In this document: piece after piece, positions 45,060 to 52,601 of the stretch
Layout of the letters: the number at the start of each line of letters is the position of its first letter
Position numbering within the stretch: the stretch's first letter is position 1
Virus record (IMG/VR): IMGVR_UViG_3300022925_000008
Coordinates: 1 to 64,000 of that record
DNA from: a virus
Direction: 5' to 3' (one strand)
Length of the DNA: 64,000 nt
Program-made: the position numbers and the translations under genes
The notes under the pieces: model-generated
Seen by the model: the letters and a program-made list of their open reading frames with translations, nothing else
Database searches by the model: none
Told to the model about the DNA's origin: nothing

Positions 45060-45249
45060 TTAATTTCTCCAATGTTGAGAGCAATTCATCGTATTTTGCG
45101 ATTTGCTCTAGTTCTTTTTCTAGCGTTTCCATAAAGTCACCATGTTCCGCCACCCCTACAGGATTATCGAGAAAAGTTTCCCAATTACAAATATGTTTTG
45201 CGCGCTGTCCCTGTAAATACATTTTCATTGCTTCTTTAATAAGAGTCAC
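45049..45249 (-). CDS. 66-residue helical protein upstream of the endolysin
   Basis: MTLIKEAMKMYLQGQRAKHI opens a helical protein with a C-terminal heptad-like stretch (LEKELEQIAKYDELLSTLEK). It overlaps the endolysin by 11 bases and the phoH gene by four. No family is recognised. Confidence 0.6.
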   Translation of the reverse strand: MTLIKEAMKMYLQGQRAKHICNWETFLDNPVGVAEHGDFMETLEKELEQIAKYDELLSTLEKLNES

Positions 45250-45968
45250 TTAATTCCCATCCATTCTTTTGTCATTATGTAGTCGCGAACAAAGTCGCTA
45301 CGGATGATGTCTTCCCACCCAAACTCAACATGCGTGAAACTCTTCATGTTGTCTAGAATACTTAAAAACTGGTTTACACCATTCTTATCTTTTTCTTGTT
45401 TAAAATCACTCTGATAGTAATCACCACAAAATACTATTTTGGTTGCTTGACCCACCCGTGTGATAACAGAATCCAACTCGTGAAAGTTTAGGTTCTGCAT
45501 CTCATCTACCAGAATGATACTGCTATCATATGTCACGCCTCTTATATATGAGGTTGATTCAAACGTGATATAATTGTTATGTACCAATTTGTCATATGCT
45601 TTCGGGTCGTTAAATAACTCAGTAGCAGCTGCACGATATGGTCCTGTGTATGCGTTGAGTTTCTCTTCAATAGTTCCTGGCAAGTAACCCATTTCTCGAG
45701 TAGGCACTACACTCCGAATGATGTGTAATGTATCAAACGGCGAGTTCTTATCCATGACCTCTTCTAGTGCAAGATACATAGCAAGAAATGTCTTACCAGT
45801 GCCGGCAGTACCCGTAAGTGCAAGATGATCGCCATCGCGCCAACCTTGCCACGCGTCTTCTTGGTGTGGAGTTATAGGTGCAATAGTCACCAATTGATCC
45901 AGGCGAATCTTCATGTCTGGAATAGTGGTTTTAATAGAAGGAATTTGTTGTGATTGTTTTTTCATCAA
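45246..45968 (-). CDS. phoH: PhoH-family ATPase
   Basis: A 240-residue P-loop protein. Walker A is GTAGTGKT (residues 53-60), Walker B SIILVDEMQNL, and QATKIVFCGDYYQSD is the sensor strand typical of PhoH. PhoH genes are very common in marine phages; a role in phosphate starvation or RNA metabolism has been proposed but not proven. It overlaps its neighbours by four bases at each side. Confidence 0.88.
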   Translation of the reverse strand: MMKKQSQQIPSIKTTIPDMKIRLDQLVTIAPITPHQEDAWQGWRDGDHLALTGTAGTGKTFLAMYLALEEVMDKNSPFDTLHIIRSVVPTREMGYLPGTIEEKLNAYTGPYRAAATELFNDPKAYDKLVHNNYITFESTSYIRGVTYDSSIILVDEMQNLNFHELDSVITRVGQATKIVFCGDYYQSDFKQEKDKNGVNQFLSILDNMKSFTHVEFGWEDIIRSDFVRDYIMTKEWMGIK

Positions 45969-46246
45969 TAAGTTTTTATTGTGTTGTCTACAAATCCATG
46001 CTTGCGCTTCTTTTCGGCGGACAATTGGCTGTTGCCACCAGAGCCTTTCTTAATTGTCTTGAGCAGATCTCTCCAATCTCCAGATGTTTTTGATAAAACG
46101 CCTCCAGACTGAGTAACAATTTCAGGGGTGCCAAGGTGGACTTGCACCCATTCACCTTGTGCAACTAGTTCTTCTTTTTTTGAAATAGAGAGGATCATTT
46201 CTTTAACCTCGCCAGTTTCTATATTTCTTAAATCGTATGTTGGCAT
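45965..46246 (-). CDS. FmdB-like protein that has lost its zinc cysteines
   Basis: A 93-residue protein. The start MPTYDLRNIETGEV follows the FmdB-type opening (MPTY-x-C-x2-C-G), but both cysteines are replaced. It continues with ISKKEELVAQGEWVQV and WRDLLKTIKKGSGG. The same cysteine-free form occurs in other T4-like marine phages. The family is linked to regulation in bacteria without a clear mechanism. It overlaps phoH by four bases and the methyltransferase gene by one (TAATG). Confidence 0.6.
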   Translation of the reverse strand: MPTYDLRNIETGEVKEMILSISKKEELVAQGEWVQVHLGTPEIVTQSGGVLSKTSGDWRDLLKTIKKGSGGNSQLSAEKKRKHGFVDNTIKTY

Positions 46247-46818
46247 TAACTTACCTTAAATTCAAATTGTGATTCGCCCAGCCGTCTAGGTTTCCATCCA
46301 GTATTTATTAAAGAATTAACTGCTTTTGTTACCCCCTCCTTTCCAATGCCGTGCACCCAAGAATAATCATCTCCGAAAATAGATCCGCCAAATTTCACTT
46401 TCTTTTTACAAAGAAGAAGATCTGCTTTACACCCTTCGTATCCGTGGTCACCGTCGACATATGCCCAATCAAAGTAGTTGTCGGGGAATTCGTTTAAAAA
46501 ATCTATAGAGAATTTACGGTGTATTTTTACGTTTGGTAAACTACCAAAACGGGCAACAACTTTATCATAAACTCTTTCGTAATAAGCGTCCCAATCTTTT
46601 CGCGATTTTGATCCAATCTTTTCAGCGTAACGATCGAGTAGTCGTTCAGTGAGAGGTTCCGGTGTTTGCCATGGATCAACCATATGAAACTCTTTAAGAT
46701 TACGATTGATAAATTTCGCAGAAGAATTTCCCTCCCAAATCCCAATTTCAACCCCGATAGAATTTGGCGGAATAAAAGGCAACACGTTAACAACCTGTGT
46801 ATTAGTACCATGCATCAT
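46246..46818 (-). CDS. Class I SAM methyltransferase (Methyltransf_24 type)
   Basis: A 190-residue protein. SIGVEIGIWEGNSSAKF is the SAM-binding loop and FDWAYVDGDHGYEGCKADL is the diagnostic Methyltransf_24 strand, with FGDDYSW following. Members methylate sugars and small molecules. It follows a strong terminator (46834-46856), so it may begin a new transcript or rely on read-through. No promoter is obvious. Confidence 0.78.
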   Translation of the reverse strand: MMHGTNTQVVNVLPFIPPNSIGVEIGIWEGNSSAKFINRNLKEFHMVDPWQTPEPLTERLLDRYAEKIGSKSRKDWDAYYERVYDKVVARFGSLPNVKIHRKFSIDFLNEFPDNYFDWAYVDGDHGYEGCKADLLLCKKKVKFGGSIFGDDYSWVHGIGKEGVTKAVNSLINTGWKPRRLGESQFEFKVS

Positions 46819-46833
46819 AATGTATTTTCCTTT

Positions 46834-46856
46834 AAAAAAGTGCCCCGAAGGGCACT
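46834..46856 (-). terminator. Intrinsic terminator with UUCG tetraloop
   Basis: On the minus strand AGTGCCC-TTCG-GGGCACT is followed by a T-tract. The stable UUCG loop and seven-base GC-rich stem make this the clearest terminator in the window. It closes the operon that starts at the consensus promoter 47568-47596. Confidence 0.9.
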
Positions 46857-46870
46857 CCGTTAGATGAGGA

Positions 46871-47029
46871 TCACCCCCTTGTGACTTGTTGTATCGCCGC
46901 GTCTAAGAATGCTTGTTTTCTTAGCATCTTATGGGCAGCTTCTCCCTTTCCTTTTTTATTTAACTTGTGAATATAATGTCCAAGTTCCCTAGAGTCTTTC
47001 TTTAAACGTTCTATTTGGTTTACTACCAT
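46871..47029 (-). CDS. 52-residue basic protein, missed by length filters
   Basis: ATG at 47029, stop TGA at 46871, just ahead of the terminator. It begins MVVNQIERLKKDSRELGHYI and continues with a basic helical segment (KKGKGEAAHKMLRKQAFLDA). GGAG precedes the ATG region (AAGGAGACTTGCCT on the minus strand). No family is recognised. It shares a short operon with the 144-residue gene. Confidence 0.6.
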   Translation of the reverse strand: MVVNQIERLKKDSRELGHYIHKLNKKGKGEAAHKMLRKQAFLDAAIQQVTRG

Positions 47030-47068
47030 AGGCAAGTCTCCTTGTTATCGATTTGGTTATTCACATAA

Positions 47069-47503
47069 TCATTCTGGGATTAAGTCTGGGTATGCCTCCT
47101 GTATTAATTTTTTGGTTAATCCTTTCACGGGGTTTTGTTTGTTGATCATAGACACTAGTAATTTAGCGTCTTCGGGATGCACGGTTTCAAGAATGTCAAG
47201 AAATTTCTTTTCACGCTTAAACGCTGGCATATTTTCTGAATCACGAACTCCTTTAACAAAATATTTAAGATTAACATTCTGTTTAAGAAAGGTAGATGGC
47301 GGGGTTCCAACTGAGCAAGGGGTGTATGGCGGTTCTCCACCAGGCAAGTTCCATTGAATCTTGTCGTCAAAAATACCCCTAAGTAGATCTTTTAAAGGCC
47401 ATGATTCGTGTTTCTTTAAAATATTAATCTTTTCTTTTCTAGATTTTACTTTAACGAAATCTTCGAATACTTCGAATACTTCTAATCTTTTGTTTGCTGT
47501 CAT
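47069..47503 (-). CDS. Conserved phage protein (DUF6433-like)
   Basis: A 144-residue protein. A helical N-terminal domain (KINILKKHESWPLKDLLRGI) leads to NLPGGEPPYTPCSVGTPPST, a proline-rich loop, then VHPEDAKLLVSMINKQ and GLTKKLIQEAYPDLIPE. I associate this pattern with DUF6433 of T4-like phages; function unknown. It is the first gene after a perfect sigma70 promoter, so it is expressed early. Confidence 0.6.
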   Translation of the reverse strand: MTANKRLEVFEVFEDFVKVKSRKEKINILKKHESWPLKDLLRGIFDDKIQWNLPGGEPPYTPCSVGTPPSTFLKQNVNLKYFVKGVRDSENMPAFKREKKFLDILETVHPEDAKLLVSMINKQNPVKGLTKKLIQEAYPDLIPE

Positions 47504-47567
47504 ATCAACTTACCTCATATATTATATATAAATCGCATATACTACATTCCCTAACGCTAGAAGCTTT

Positions 47568-47596
47568 ATTATACTTTTCTTTGTTGTGAATGTCAA
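47568..47596 (-). promoter_or_regulatory. Perfect consensus sigma70 promoter
   Basis: The minus strand reads TTGACA (47591-47596), exactly 17 bases, then TATAAT (47568-47573): 12 of 12 consensus bases with optimal spacing. The -35 overlaps the stop codon of the upstream nuclease-like gene. Transcription would start near 47561, about 58 bases before the ATG at 47503. This is an early promoter for unmodified host polymerase. Confidence 0.92.
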
Positions 47597-48003
47597 GCCA
47601 AATGTTTGCTGTGAATTTTGCAACCTATAAACTCATTATAATAATCGTCTTTTAAAAGAACATCATTTTCGAACTGATGCTTTGCTTCGTAATAAGAGCA
47701 TTGCCCTTTGGTTCTACATAGATCAAGGATATATCGTTCGTATGCGTTTGCTCCGTTCTTCTCCACTTGTTCTTTTAGGAGAACACTAGAACCGTAATAG
47801 GACATCCAATCGCTCTCTACTCGGGTCTTTTTTCGTCTCTTTCGGGACTTGGTGACAGGAAGAATTTTGCTTCGCCAGAATAGTTTCTTGCCAATATATT
47901 TCATACCGGTTTCTTTTTCGTGAATACAATAAACAAACCCAGCGAGAGATTCTAATTCTTCCGCGCTGGGTTCAAAGGGTTTATTGTTGAAAATCCATGT
48001 CAT
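47593..48003 (-). CDS. GIY-YIG-like nuclease
   Basis: A 136-residue protein. GFVYCIHEKETGMKYIGKK is a GIY-YIG motif (here 'FVY...YIG') with the following KLFWRSK basic strand, and SYYEAKHQFE carries the glutamate expected as the metal ligand. Phage members act as homing endonucleases or host-DNA nucleases. It stands alone rather than inside another gene. A second arginine-rich patch (SRKRRKKTRVESDW) may bind DNA. Confidence 0.7.
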   Translation of the reverse strand: MTWIFNNKPFEPSAEELESLAGFVYCIHEKETGMKYIGKKLFWRSKILPVTKSRKRRKKTRVESDWMSYYGSSVLLKEQVEKNGANAYERYILDLCRTKGQCSYYEAKHQFENDVLLKDDYYNEFIGCKIHSKHLA

Positions 48004-48029
48004 AGTATTTACTTATATATCTGGTTACT

Positions 48030-48182
48030 CTAACTTTCATTCTCCCTTTCTTTCCATTCACTATTCATATCATCACCGCACATTGGACAGAATATGGGAA
48101 GTTCGTCACAATCTCGCACTATTAATGACATGTCACAATCACAAGCAGGACATTCGCAGTCGTAAGAATACCAATCGCTCAT
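48030..48182 (-). CDS. 50-residue zinc-ribbon protein coupled to nrdJ
   Basis: ATG at 48182, stop TAG at 48030. It overlaps the nrdJ stop by four bases (ATGA). The protein has six cysteines set as CECPACDC near residues 9-16, C25, and CPMC at 32-35, which predicts a zinc ribbon or rubredoxin-like knuckle. Translational coupling to a ribonucleotide reductase suggests it serves that enzyme, for example as a metal or redox partner. That is an inference. Confidence 0.65.
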   Translation of the reverse strand: MSDWYSYDCECPACDCDMSLIVRDCDELPIFCPMCGDDMNSEWKERENES

Positions 48183-50098
48183 ACGATTTCACAGTTACCA
48201 GCAGCACAAGCTAGTTCTTGACTGCCCACTGTGGTATCGCTCAATTCGTATTCGCTCAGTTCTGCCCAATTTACATTTTTTGGCATAAGACCTAATAACT
48301 CTTTATATCCTTTCTCATCAGTGTCTTGATACGGAGCTTGCTTGTACGTATGGTCGCTGAAAGGTAAAAACGACACGCCGCTCATAGAGTCGAAATTTTT
48401 ATATGTCCACGCACCTACTTCCATCCACTCGTGCTCTTTGACAGAGATCGTCACAGATGGTTTGTGCTCGCACCAGTGTTTCTGATAAACCAACCACATT
48501 TCTAACTGTTCGATAGCCGTCATGTCAGTACGGAACACAGCACCTTTGTCTACCTTTACCGGAAACGAGAACACAACGGTTTGCGCCGGATTCATCTGAT
48601 CGTCTTCGACAGGAAATCCTCTGTCAATCATAAACTGAGTCAGAGGATCTTTCTTGTCACCACGCACTGTGCGGATGTAGTAGGGGTTGTGACGAGCGTG
48701 AATACCAGAAGCAGCATCCACTAATTGAGACACAGTTCCCGAAGGTTTCACGCAGGTAATCGCTACAGACTGATTGATTCCTAATTTCTTAGAGAGTTCG
48801 GCATTAACCTTCACTGCCTCTTCTCTGAGCTCCTCTAGAAGCGTAGGAAGGTTGCCCAGTTTACCGTTGGTGTATTTGTTGTCCATAATCCCTGTCATGG
48901 AGACGCCGAGCAAACGTTCCTCTTCGCAATTCTTTTTCCATGTTTTTGGGATATACTTAAAGTTTACCAGTGACGACTGGAACGTGCCTAGAATAGTTGC
49001 GAGTCTTACTTTTTCAAGCAGGGACTCGCGGTTGTCGCTCGCGCGTACTACAACCTCAGAAAGATTACAGAACTCACGCGAGCGAAGAATGATCTCAGAA
49101 CAAGGGTTGGTGCCGAACTCATGGTCACCCACCTCTCTTCGACCAGACTTGACTGCTGCCATGTTGGCAGACTGACGATTAAAAATACCACGTTCCCCCG
49201 ATTTGGAATCGTAAAGTGCTTTCCACTCGTCCATAAAAATACCGATGTCAGGTTTCTCTGTATATGCAGCAGAGTTATTTGCTAGTGCTCTATGCCCGTA
49301 ATCATTCCACCACTGACCTGCTTTAGCGTGTCTCATTCGGTCATCAGAGAGGTTTGAGAGCGATATAAGAGCACTTCTGCGCACACCCCCTACCACTACT
49401 ATCTCTGCAATCTTACATACAATATCGTGACATTCAACGGATGTCAATTTTCGACCAGCAGCAGACTTGAATGTTTCAACACAGAACTCGAACAACGAGA
49501 CTAATGGTGCAGGACCTGACGCACGACCACCAAAGGTCTTCAACGGTGCACCTGCCTCACGAACTTTGCTCATGTCCCACGCAGGTACTTGCCCAGCATA
49601 CAGCAGACCCACAAGTTCTTTCATTGCTTTTGCCCAACCGAGTTTGCTGTCACCCACCACAATTGTAGTATCGGTATCATGAAACTCGTCAGCAACAACA
49701 GGCATCTGCGAGATATGCTGGCGTTCTACCGAGAATCCAACACCAGTACCGTTCATCAACACATAGAGGATCTCATCGAACGATGAAGGTTTGTCAACTG
49801 CAATGTATGAACAGTTATAACCCGCGATGTTCTCGCGCTTGAGTGCTTCGCCAGCAGTCATCAGACACCGCATAGAAGGCATGACCTTCTGAGTCAATAC
49901 TGCTTCTTCTAGTTCTGCTCGAAGTTTAGCAGGTAATTTATAGTCACAGGTTTCTTCAAGGTGTTCTGTGAAAAAATCAAAATATCTACCAATAGTTTCT
50001 TCCCAAGTTTCTCTTCGACCTTCTTCTGGTAACCATCGTGAGTATCGAGACAGGTGGATAAATTCTTGGTAACTGGTGGGTAGATAATTGCTGGGCAT
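48179..50098 (-). CDS. nrdJ: Class II (B12-dependent) ribonucleotide reductase
   Basis: A 639-residue monomeric class II enzyme of the Lactobacillus type. The ATG at 50098 has GAGGAG nine bases ahead and is preferred to a TTG eight codons earlier. NCSYIAVDKPSSFDEILYVL, MNGTGVGFSVER, FGTNPCSEIIL (active-site cysteine), CVKPSGTVSQLVDAASGIHA and the C-terminal redox pair in ACAAGNCEIV are all present. It makes deoxyribonucleotides with adenosylcobalamin and needs neither oxygen nor a small subunit. T4 itself has class Ia and class III enzymes, so this is a replacement. A strong promoter lies at 50147-50175. Confidence 0.93.
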   Translation of the reverse strand: MPSNYLPTSYQEFIHLSRYSRWLPEEGRRETWEETIGRYFDFFTEHLEETCDYKLPAKLRAELEEAVLTQKVMPSMRCLMTAGEALKRENIAGYNCSYIAVDKPSSFDEILYVLMNGTGVGFSVERQHISQMPVVADEFHDTDTTIVVGDSKLGWAKAMKELVGLLYAGQVPAWDMSKVREAGAPLKTFGGRASGPAPLVSLFEFCVETFKSAAGRKLTSVECHDIVCKIAEIVVVGGVRRSALISLSNLSDDRMRHAKAGQWWNDYGHRALANNSAAYTEKPDIGIFMDEWKALYDSKSGERGIFNRQSANMAAVKSGRREVGDHEFGTNPCSEIILRSREFCNLSEVVVRASDNRESLLEKVRLATILGTFQSSLVNFKYIPKTWKKNCEEERLLGVSMTGIMDNKYTNGKLGNLPTLLEELREEAVKVNAELSKKLGINQSVAITCVKPSGTVSQLVDAASGIHARHNPYYIRTVRGDKKDPLTQFMIDRGFPVEDDQMNPAQTVVFSFPVKVDKGAVFRTDMTAIEQLEMWLVYQKHWCEHKPSVTISVKEHEWMEVGAWTYKNFDSMSGVSFLPFSDHTYKQAPYQDTDEKGYKELLGLMPKNVNWAELSEYELSDTTVGSQELACAAGNCEIV

Positions 50099-50146
50099 AT
50101 GGATGCGCTCCTCATTCGTCAAGGGGTTTTTAATTTCAGTGGAATT

Positions 50147-50175
50147 ATTATATAGTATTATTTAAATTTAGTCAA
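50147..50175 (-). promoter_or_regulatory. Near-consensus sigma70 promoter for nrdJ
   Basis: The minus strand reads TTGACT (50170-50175), 17 bases, TATAAT (50147-50152): 11 of 12 consensus bases. It overlaps the stop codon of the small gene upstream; the start point would be near 50140, about 42 bases before the nrdJ ATG. Confidence 0.9.
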
Positions 50176-50296
50176 CTTCTTGATCGCGCGCATTGGAAAC
50201 AAGTTCTTCTATCCTTTCAGATATTAGTTTCATTTTTTCGTTACCCGTCCAATGGAAATTAGTAAATAAATATTCTATCATTTGTTGATCAGTCAT
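50168..50296 (-). CDS. 42-residue protein, missed by length filters
   Basis: ATG at 50296, stop TAA at 50168. The sequence MTDQQMIEYLFTNFHWTGNE continues with an acidic helix (KLISERIEELVSNARDQEVD). It overlaps the spanin lipoprotein gene by eight bases. No function is recognised. Confidence 0.5.
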   Translation of the reverse strand: MTDQQMIEYLFTNFHWTGNEKMKLISERIEELVSNARDQEVD

Positions 50297-50720
50297 TATT
50301 TTTCACCCATTCTTCTGCTGTAGTCCCTTCAGACTCAGTAGTTGCTTCGCGATAGTAGATGATTAACTCTTTCTGTTGTCTGACATAACGTCGAACCTCT
50401 TGGAAGTTCTCTGCCATTTTCTCGTATCCATCAGGTGTGAGAGCAAACACGACAAACTGACCGTCGAGCATCTTTTCAATCTCTTTGACCTTTTCTTCGA
50501 TGTTCTCTTCGGTAATGACAAAGAAGTTTACATTGAGTAAATCAATCTCTTGAGGAAGAGGTGGTTGATAAATGCGTAGAGGTACTTTCTCAGTTACCGT
50601 TACTATCTGTGGTTCCGGTTGGATTATCTGTTCCTTCGGACCCCACTCCAGCCTTGGCATCAGGTTGCATCCCGTCAGCAGGAGGGGTATTATCAATATC
50701 CATAAGTTCTTTTGTATCAT
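50289..50720 (-). CDS. Outer-membrane lipoprotein, Rz1/o-spanin-like
   Basis: A 143-residue lipoprotein. The signal sequence ends in the lipobox LLTGC with the acylated C18. A proline-rich stretch (EPQIVTVTEKVPLRIYQPPLP) follows, then a helical domain. Its first 131 bases lie inside the upstream gene in another frame, the classic Rz/Rz1 arrangement. O-spanins join the outer membrane to an inner-membrane partner and fuse the two membranes at lysis. It is longer than most Rz1 proteins. Confidence 0.65.
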   Translation of the reverse strand: MIQKNLWILIIPLLLTGCNLMPRLEWGPKEQIIQPEPQIVTVTEKVPLRIYQPPLPQEIDLLNVNFFVITEENIEEKVKEIEKMLDGQFVVFALTPDGYEKMAENFQEVRRYVRQQKELIIYYREATTESEGTTAEEWVKNND

Positions 50721-51102
50721 CTTCTAACATCCTAAATACTTTTTCAGTTCCATTGTTAATCCGAGTCTCAATCATGCCTGGTTTAGCACGAGCAAGGCGG
50801 GTCAAGTTGTGGTCCTTAAAGACCTTCATATAATTTGATTTCTCTTTTGCCAACTCGTTATTTGCTAAGGTAAGCTTGTTCATTGCCTCACCTTGTTTCT
50901 TGGCATTTTCTTCTGCTGCTTTAAGCGATGCTTGCGCAGTATTGACAGCAAGTTCTAACTGAACTTGGTTCTCTTTGAGAGTTTTATTATTTGCTTCTAA
51001 TTGAGCAACAGAGGCTTGCAGACCCGATACAGTCACCTGATGATATGCAAACGCAGCACCACCTGCCGCAATTACTGCGAACAGCAAATATATTTTAAAC
51101 AT
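50590..51102 (-). CDS. Inner-membrane coiled-coil protein, Rz/i-spanin-like
   Basis: A 170-residue protein with one N-terminal membrane helix (IYLLFAVIAAGGAAFAYH), then about 90 residues of coiled coil (LEANNKTLKENQVQLELAVN onward) and a disordered, glycine-rich C terminus. That is the i-spanin plan. The lipoprotein gene starts within its 3' part in another frame. It overlaps the small gene before it by one base. Confidence 0.65.
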   Translation of the reverse strand: MFKIYLLFAVIAAGGAAFAYHQVTVSGLQASVAQLEANNKTLKENQVQLELAVNTAQASLKAAEENAKKQGEAMNKLTLANNELAKEKSNYMKVFKDHNLTRLARAKPGMIETRINNGTEKVFRMLEDDTKELMDIDNTPPADGMQPDAKAGVGSEGTDNPTGTTDSNGN

Positions 51103-51266
51103 TATTTCACCAGTTTTTTTCTTTTTCCGTTCACTTCTATATATCCTCGAGTCAAGACCGCATATTTTTTCTTTTTCTTGGGTCCCATGTCTTTAGTGTC
51201 TTGAGGAATACCAGCGTCAGCTGCTGTTGTCATTTCTTCATCAAACATCTGTTTAAAAGTTTTCAT
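51102..51266 (-). CDS. 54-residue basic protein with MKTFKQ start, missed by length filters
   Basis: ATG at 51266 (ATGA overlap with the previous gene), stop TAA at 51102 (TAATG overlap with the i-spanin gene). It begins MKTFKQMFDEEM, like the capsid-targeting N terminus of T4 internal proteins (MKTYQEFIAE), and ends in a lysine-rich strand (KKKKKYAVLTRGYIEVNGKR). It may be packaged in the head and processed. This is an inference from the motif. Confidence 0.55.
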   Translation of the reverse strand: MKTFKQMFDEEMTTAADAGIPQDTKDMGPKKKKKYAVLTRGYIEVNGKRKKLVK

Positions 51267-51616
51267 TTTGTATGTGGAGGATGGTCATACCATTTTGCAT
51301 GAGCGGCTTTCTTATATGCATCGTGATCACCGCCAAGATGTTTTTTAACAAACGCTTTATGAAAATCTTTTGGGTGGTTACCAACTCCCGAACCATTATC
51401 AACATTGTTCGCGTTATGGCTATGATCAAGAACTGCCTTTGCTACTTCAGAACCATGTTTAGATTTAATTTGATCGTGAATTTTTTTCGCCTTTCGCGCG
51501 TCTGCAGCGCTACCTTCAACCTCCGCCATTTGATGGTGAAACGCATGATTCGCTGCCATTTTTGCTAAAGATTCACTTATCTGTAAATCCTCAATTAGCT
51601 GATCAAAAGTTTTCAT
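51263..51616 (-). CDS. Histidine/lysine-rich protein with T4-internal-protein-like N terminus
   Basis: A 117-residue protein starting MKTFDQLIEDLQISES, resembling the capsid-targeting sequence of T4 internal head proteins (MKTYQEFIAEA). The remainder is unusually rich in His, Lys and Ala (ANHAFHHQM; KKIHDQIKSKHGSEVAKAVL; HAKWYDHPPHTK), suited to binding DNA. A late promoter (51647-51654) lies 30 bases upstream. Head packaging is an inference. Confidence 0.6.
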   Translation of the reverse strand: MKTFDQLIEDLQISESLAKMAANHAFHHQMAEVEGSAADARKAKKIHDQIKSKHGSEVAKAVLDHSHNANNVDNGSGVGNHPKDFHKAFVKKHLGGDHDAYKKAAHAKWYDHPPHTK

Positions 51617-51645
51617 TTGATATTTCCTGTTTTAGTTTAAAAAGA

Positions 51646-52233
51646 CTATTTATATATCTCGCCAATTGTAAAGTGAATTGTTTTTCCAGTATTTAAATGC
51701 TGACCTTCGTACACATTTATTCCGAAAAGTTCGCCTATCGGGTAACTATTCTCGGACACACGAAACTTATCTTTTGCCGCGACTCTCTCATCAAGAGAAT
51801 CTGACAGAAGTTTTTCGTTTTTGACTCTATAGATGCCAGGTGCGATCATTTGGTCTTGCATCACAAACCACTCAGATTGTTCTTGTAACAAATCTATCAT
51901 ATCAATGCCAGACTCTTTGAGAATTTTTTCTAAATTATTTTCGGTAACACCAAAATGTTCTTTAAGAAGAAACAAAGCAGAGACATAAGAAGCGAGTCTA
52001 GAACCACCGCCAGGAACCTTGGCGAGTAATTTCTTGATGTTGAACACTAGTCTATGGAAAGTAGTGAATGCCGACTTTTCATCAGCAGATTGAATATCCT
52101 TGGTCTTTATTCTCTTACCATTTTCATCAATGATACCTAACTTATATGCATCAGTATCTTCAAACTTTGTTACAAGTAGTTTTAAAAACCGGAAAGTATA
52201 AACCAGATCTCCTGCTCTCGAAAGTATACTCAT
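51646..52233 (-). CDS. Conserved T4-like phage protein, unknown function
   Basis: A 195-residue protein. SILSRAGDLVYTFRFLKLLV, FTTFHRLVFNIKKLLAKVPG and GIYRVKNEKLLSDS are motifs that recur together in marine T4-like phages, always beside the smaller gene that precedes it here. The protein is mostly helical in its first 120 residues, with a beta C terminus (NVYEGQHLNTGKTIHFTIG). A virion or DNA-metabolism role cannot be told. Confidence 0.65.
   Translation of the reverse strand: MSILSRAGDLVYTFRFLKLLVTKFEDTDAYKLGIIDENGKRIKTKDIQSADEKSAFTTFHRLVFNIKKLLAKVPGGGSRLASYVSALFLLKEHFGVTENNLEKILKESGIDMIDLLQEQSEWFVMQDQMIAPGIYRVKNEKLLSDSLDERVAAKDKFRVSENSYPIGELFGINVYEGQHLNTGKTIHFTIGEIYK
51647..51654 (-). promoter_or_regulatory. 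T4-type late promoter
   Basis: TATAAATA on the minus strand, 30 bases ahead of the gene starting at 51616 and overlapping the end of the upstream gene. It gives the MKTF-type proteins and spanins late expression. Confidence 0.7.
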
Positions 52234-52601
52234 TATATTTTCCTTAAAAATTCTATTACTTTTTGGTCCATCTCTATTCCAGTATATTTATCATTTGGCA
52301 CTATTTTAAGAAAAATCAAAAATGGTTTTACTACCGGCCAATGATGTTCTTCTAATCTGAATTCTAACATTTTTAGTCCCGCTTCTACTCCAAAAACATT
52401 AAAGATGACAACAAGGTGATTTAGTATCAACCTCTCTGCCAAGTTTCCTCCCGAAACATATCGATTAATTAAGCGTTTTATATACTTAAACTTTTTCAGG
52501 TCTTCATGAAACTCTTCGGCGTCTATACATGTTGGATTATAGTAATGCCTTGCCGCAAACAATGTAAATACATCTTCATTTAGTCTCTCGAATAACTTCA
52601 T
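52233..52601 (-). CDS. Conserved small helical phage protein
   Basis: A 122-residue protein. FTLFAARHYYNPTCIDAEEF, DLKKFKYIKRLINRY and LAERLILNHLVVIFNVFG form a motif set found next to the previous gene in other T4-like phages (DUF7207-like by my recollection). The N terminus MKLFERLNED is weakly like the MKTF group. It overlaps iscU by 26 bases. Function unknown. Confidence 0.6.
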   Translation of the reverse strand: MKLFERLNEDVFTLFAARHYYNPTCIDAEEFHEDLKKFKYIKRLINRYVSGGNLAERLILNHLVVIFNVFGVEAGLKMLEFRLEEHHWPVVKPFLIFLKIVPNDKYTGIEMDQKVIEFLRKI

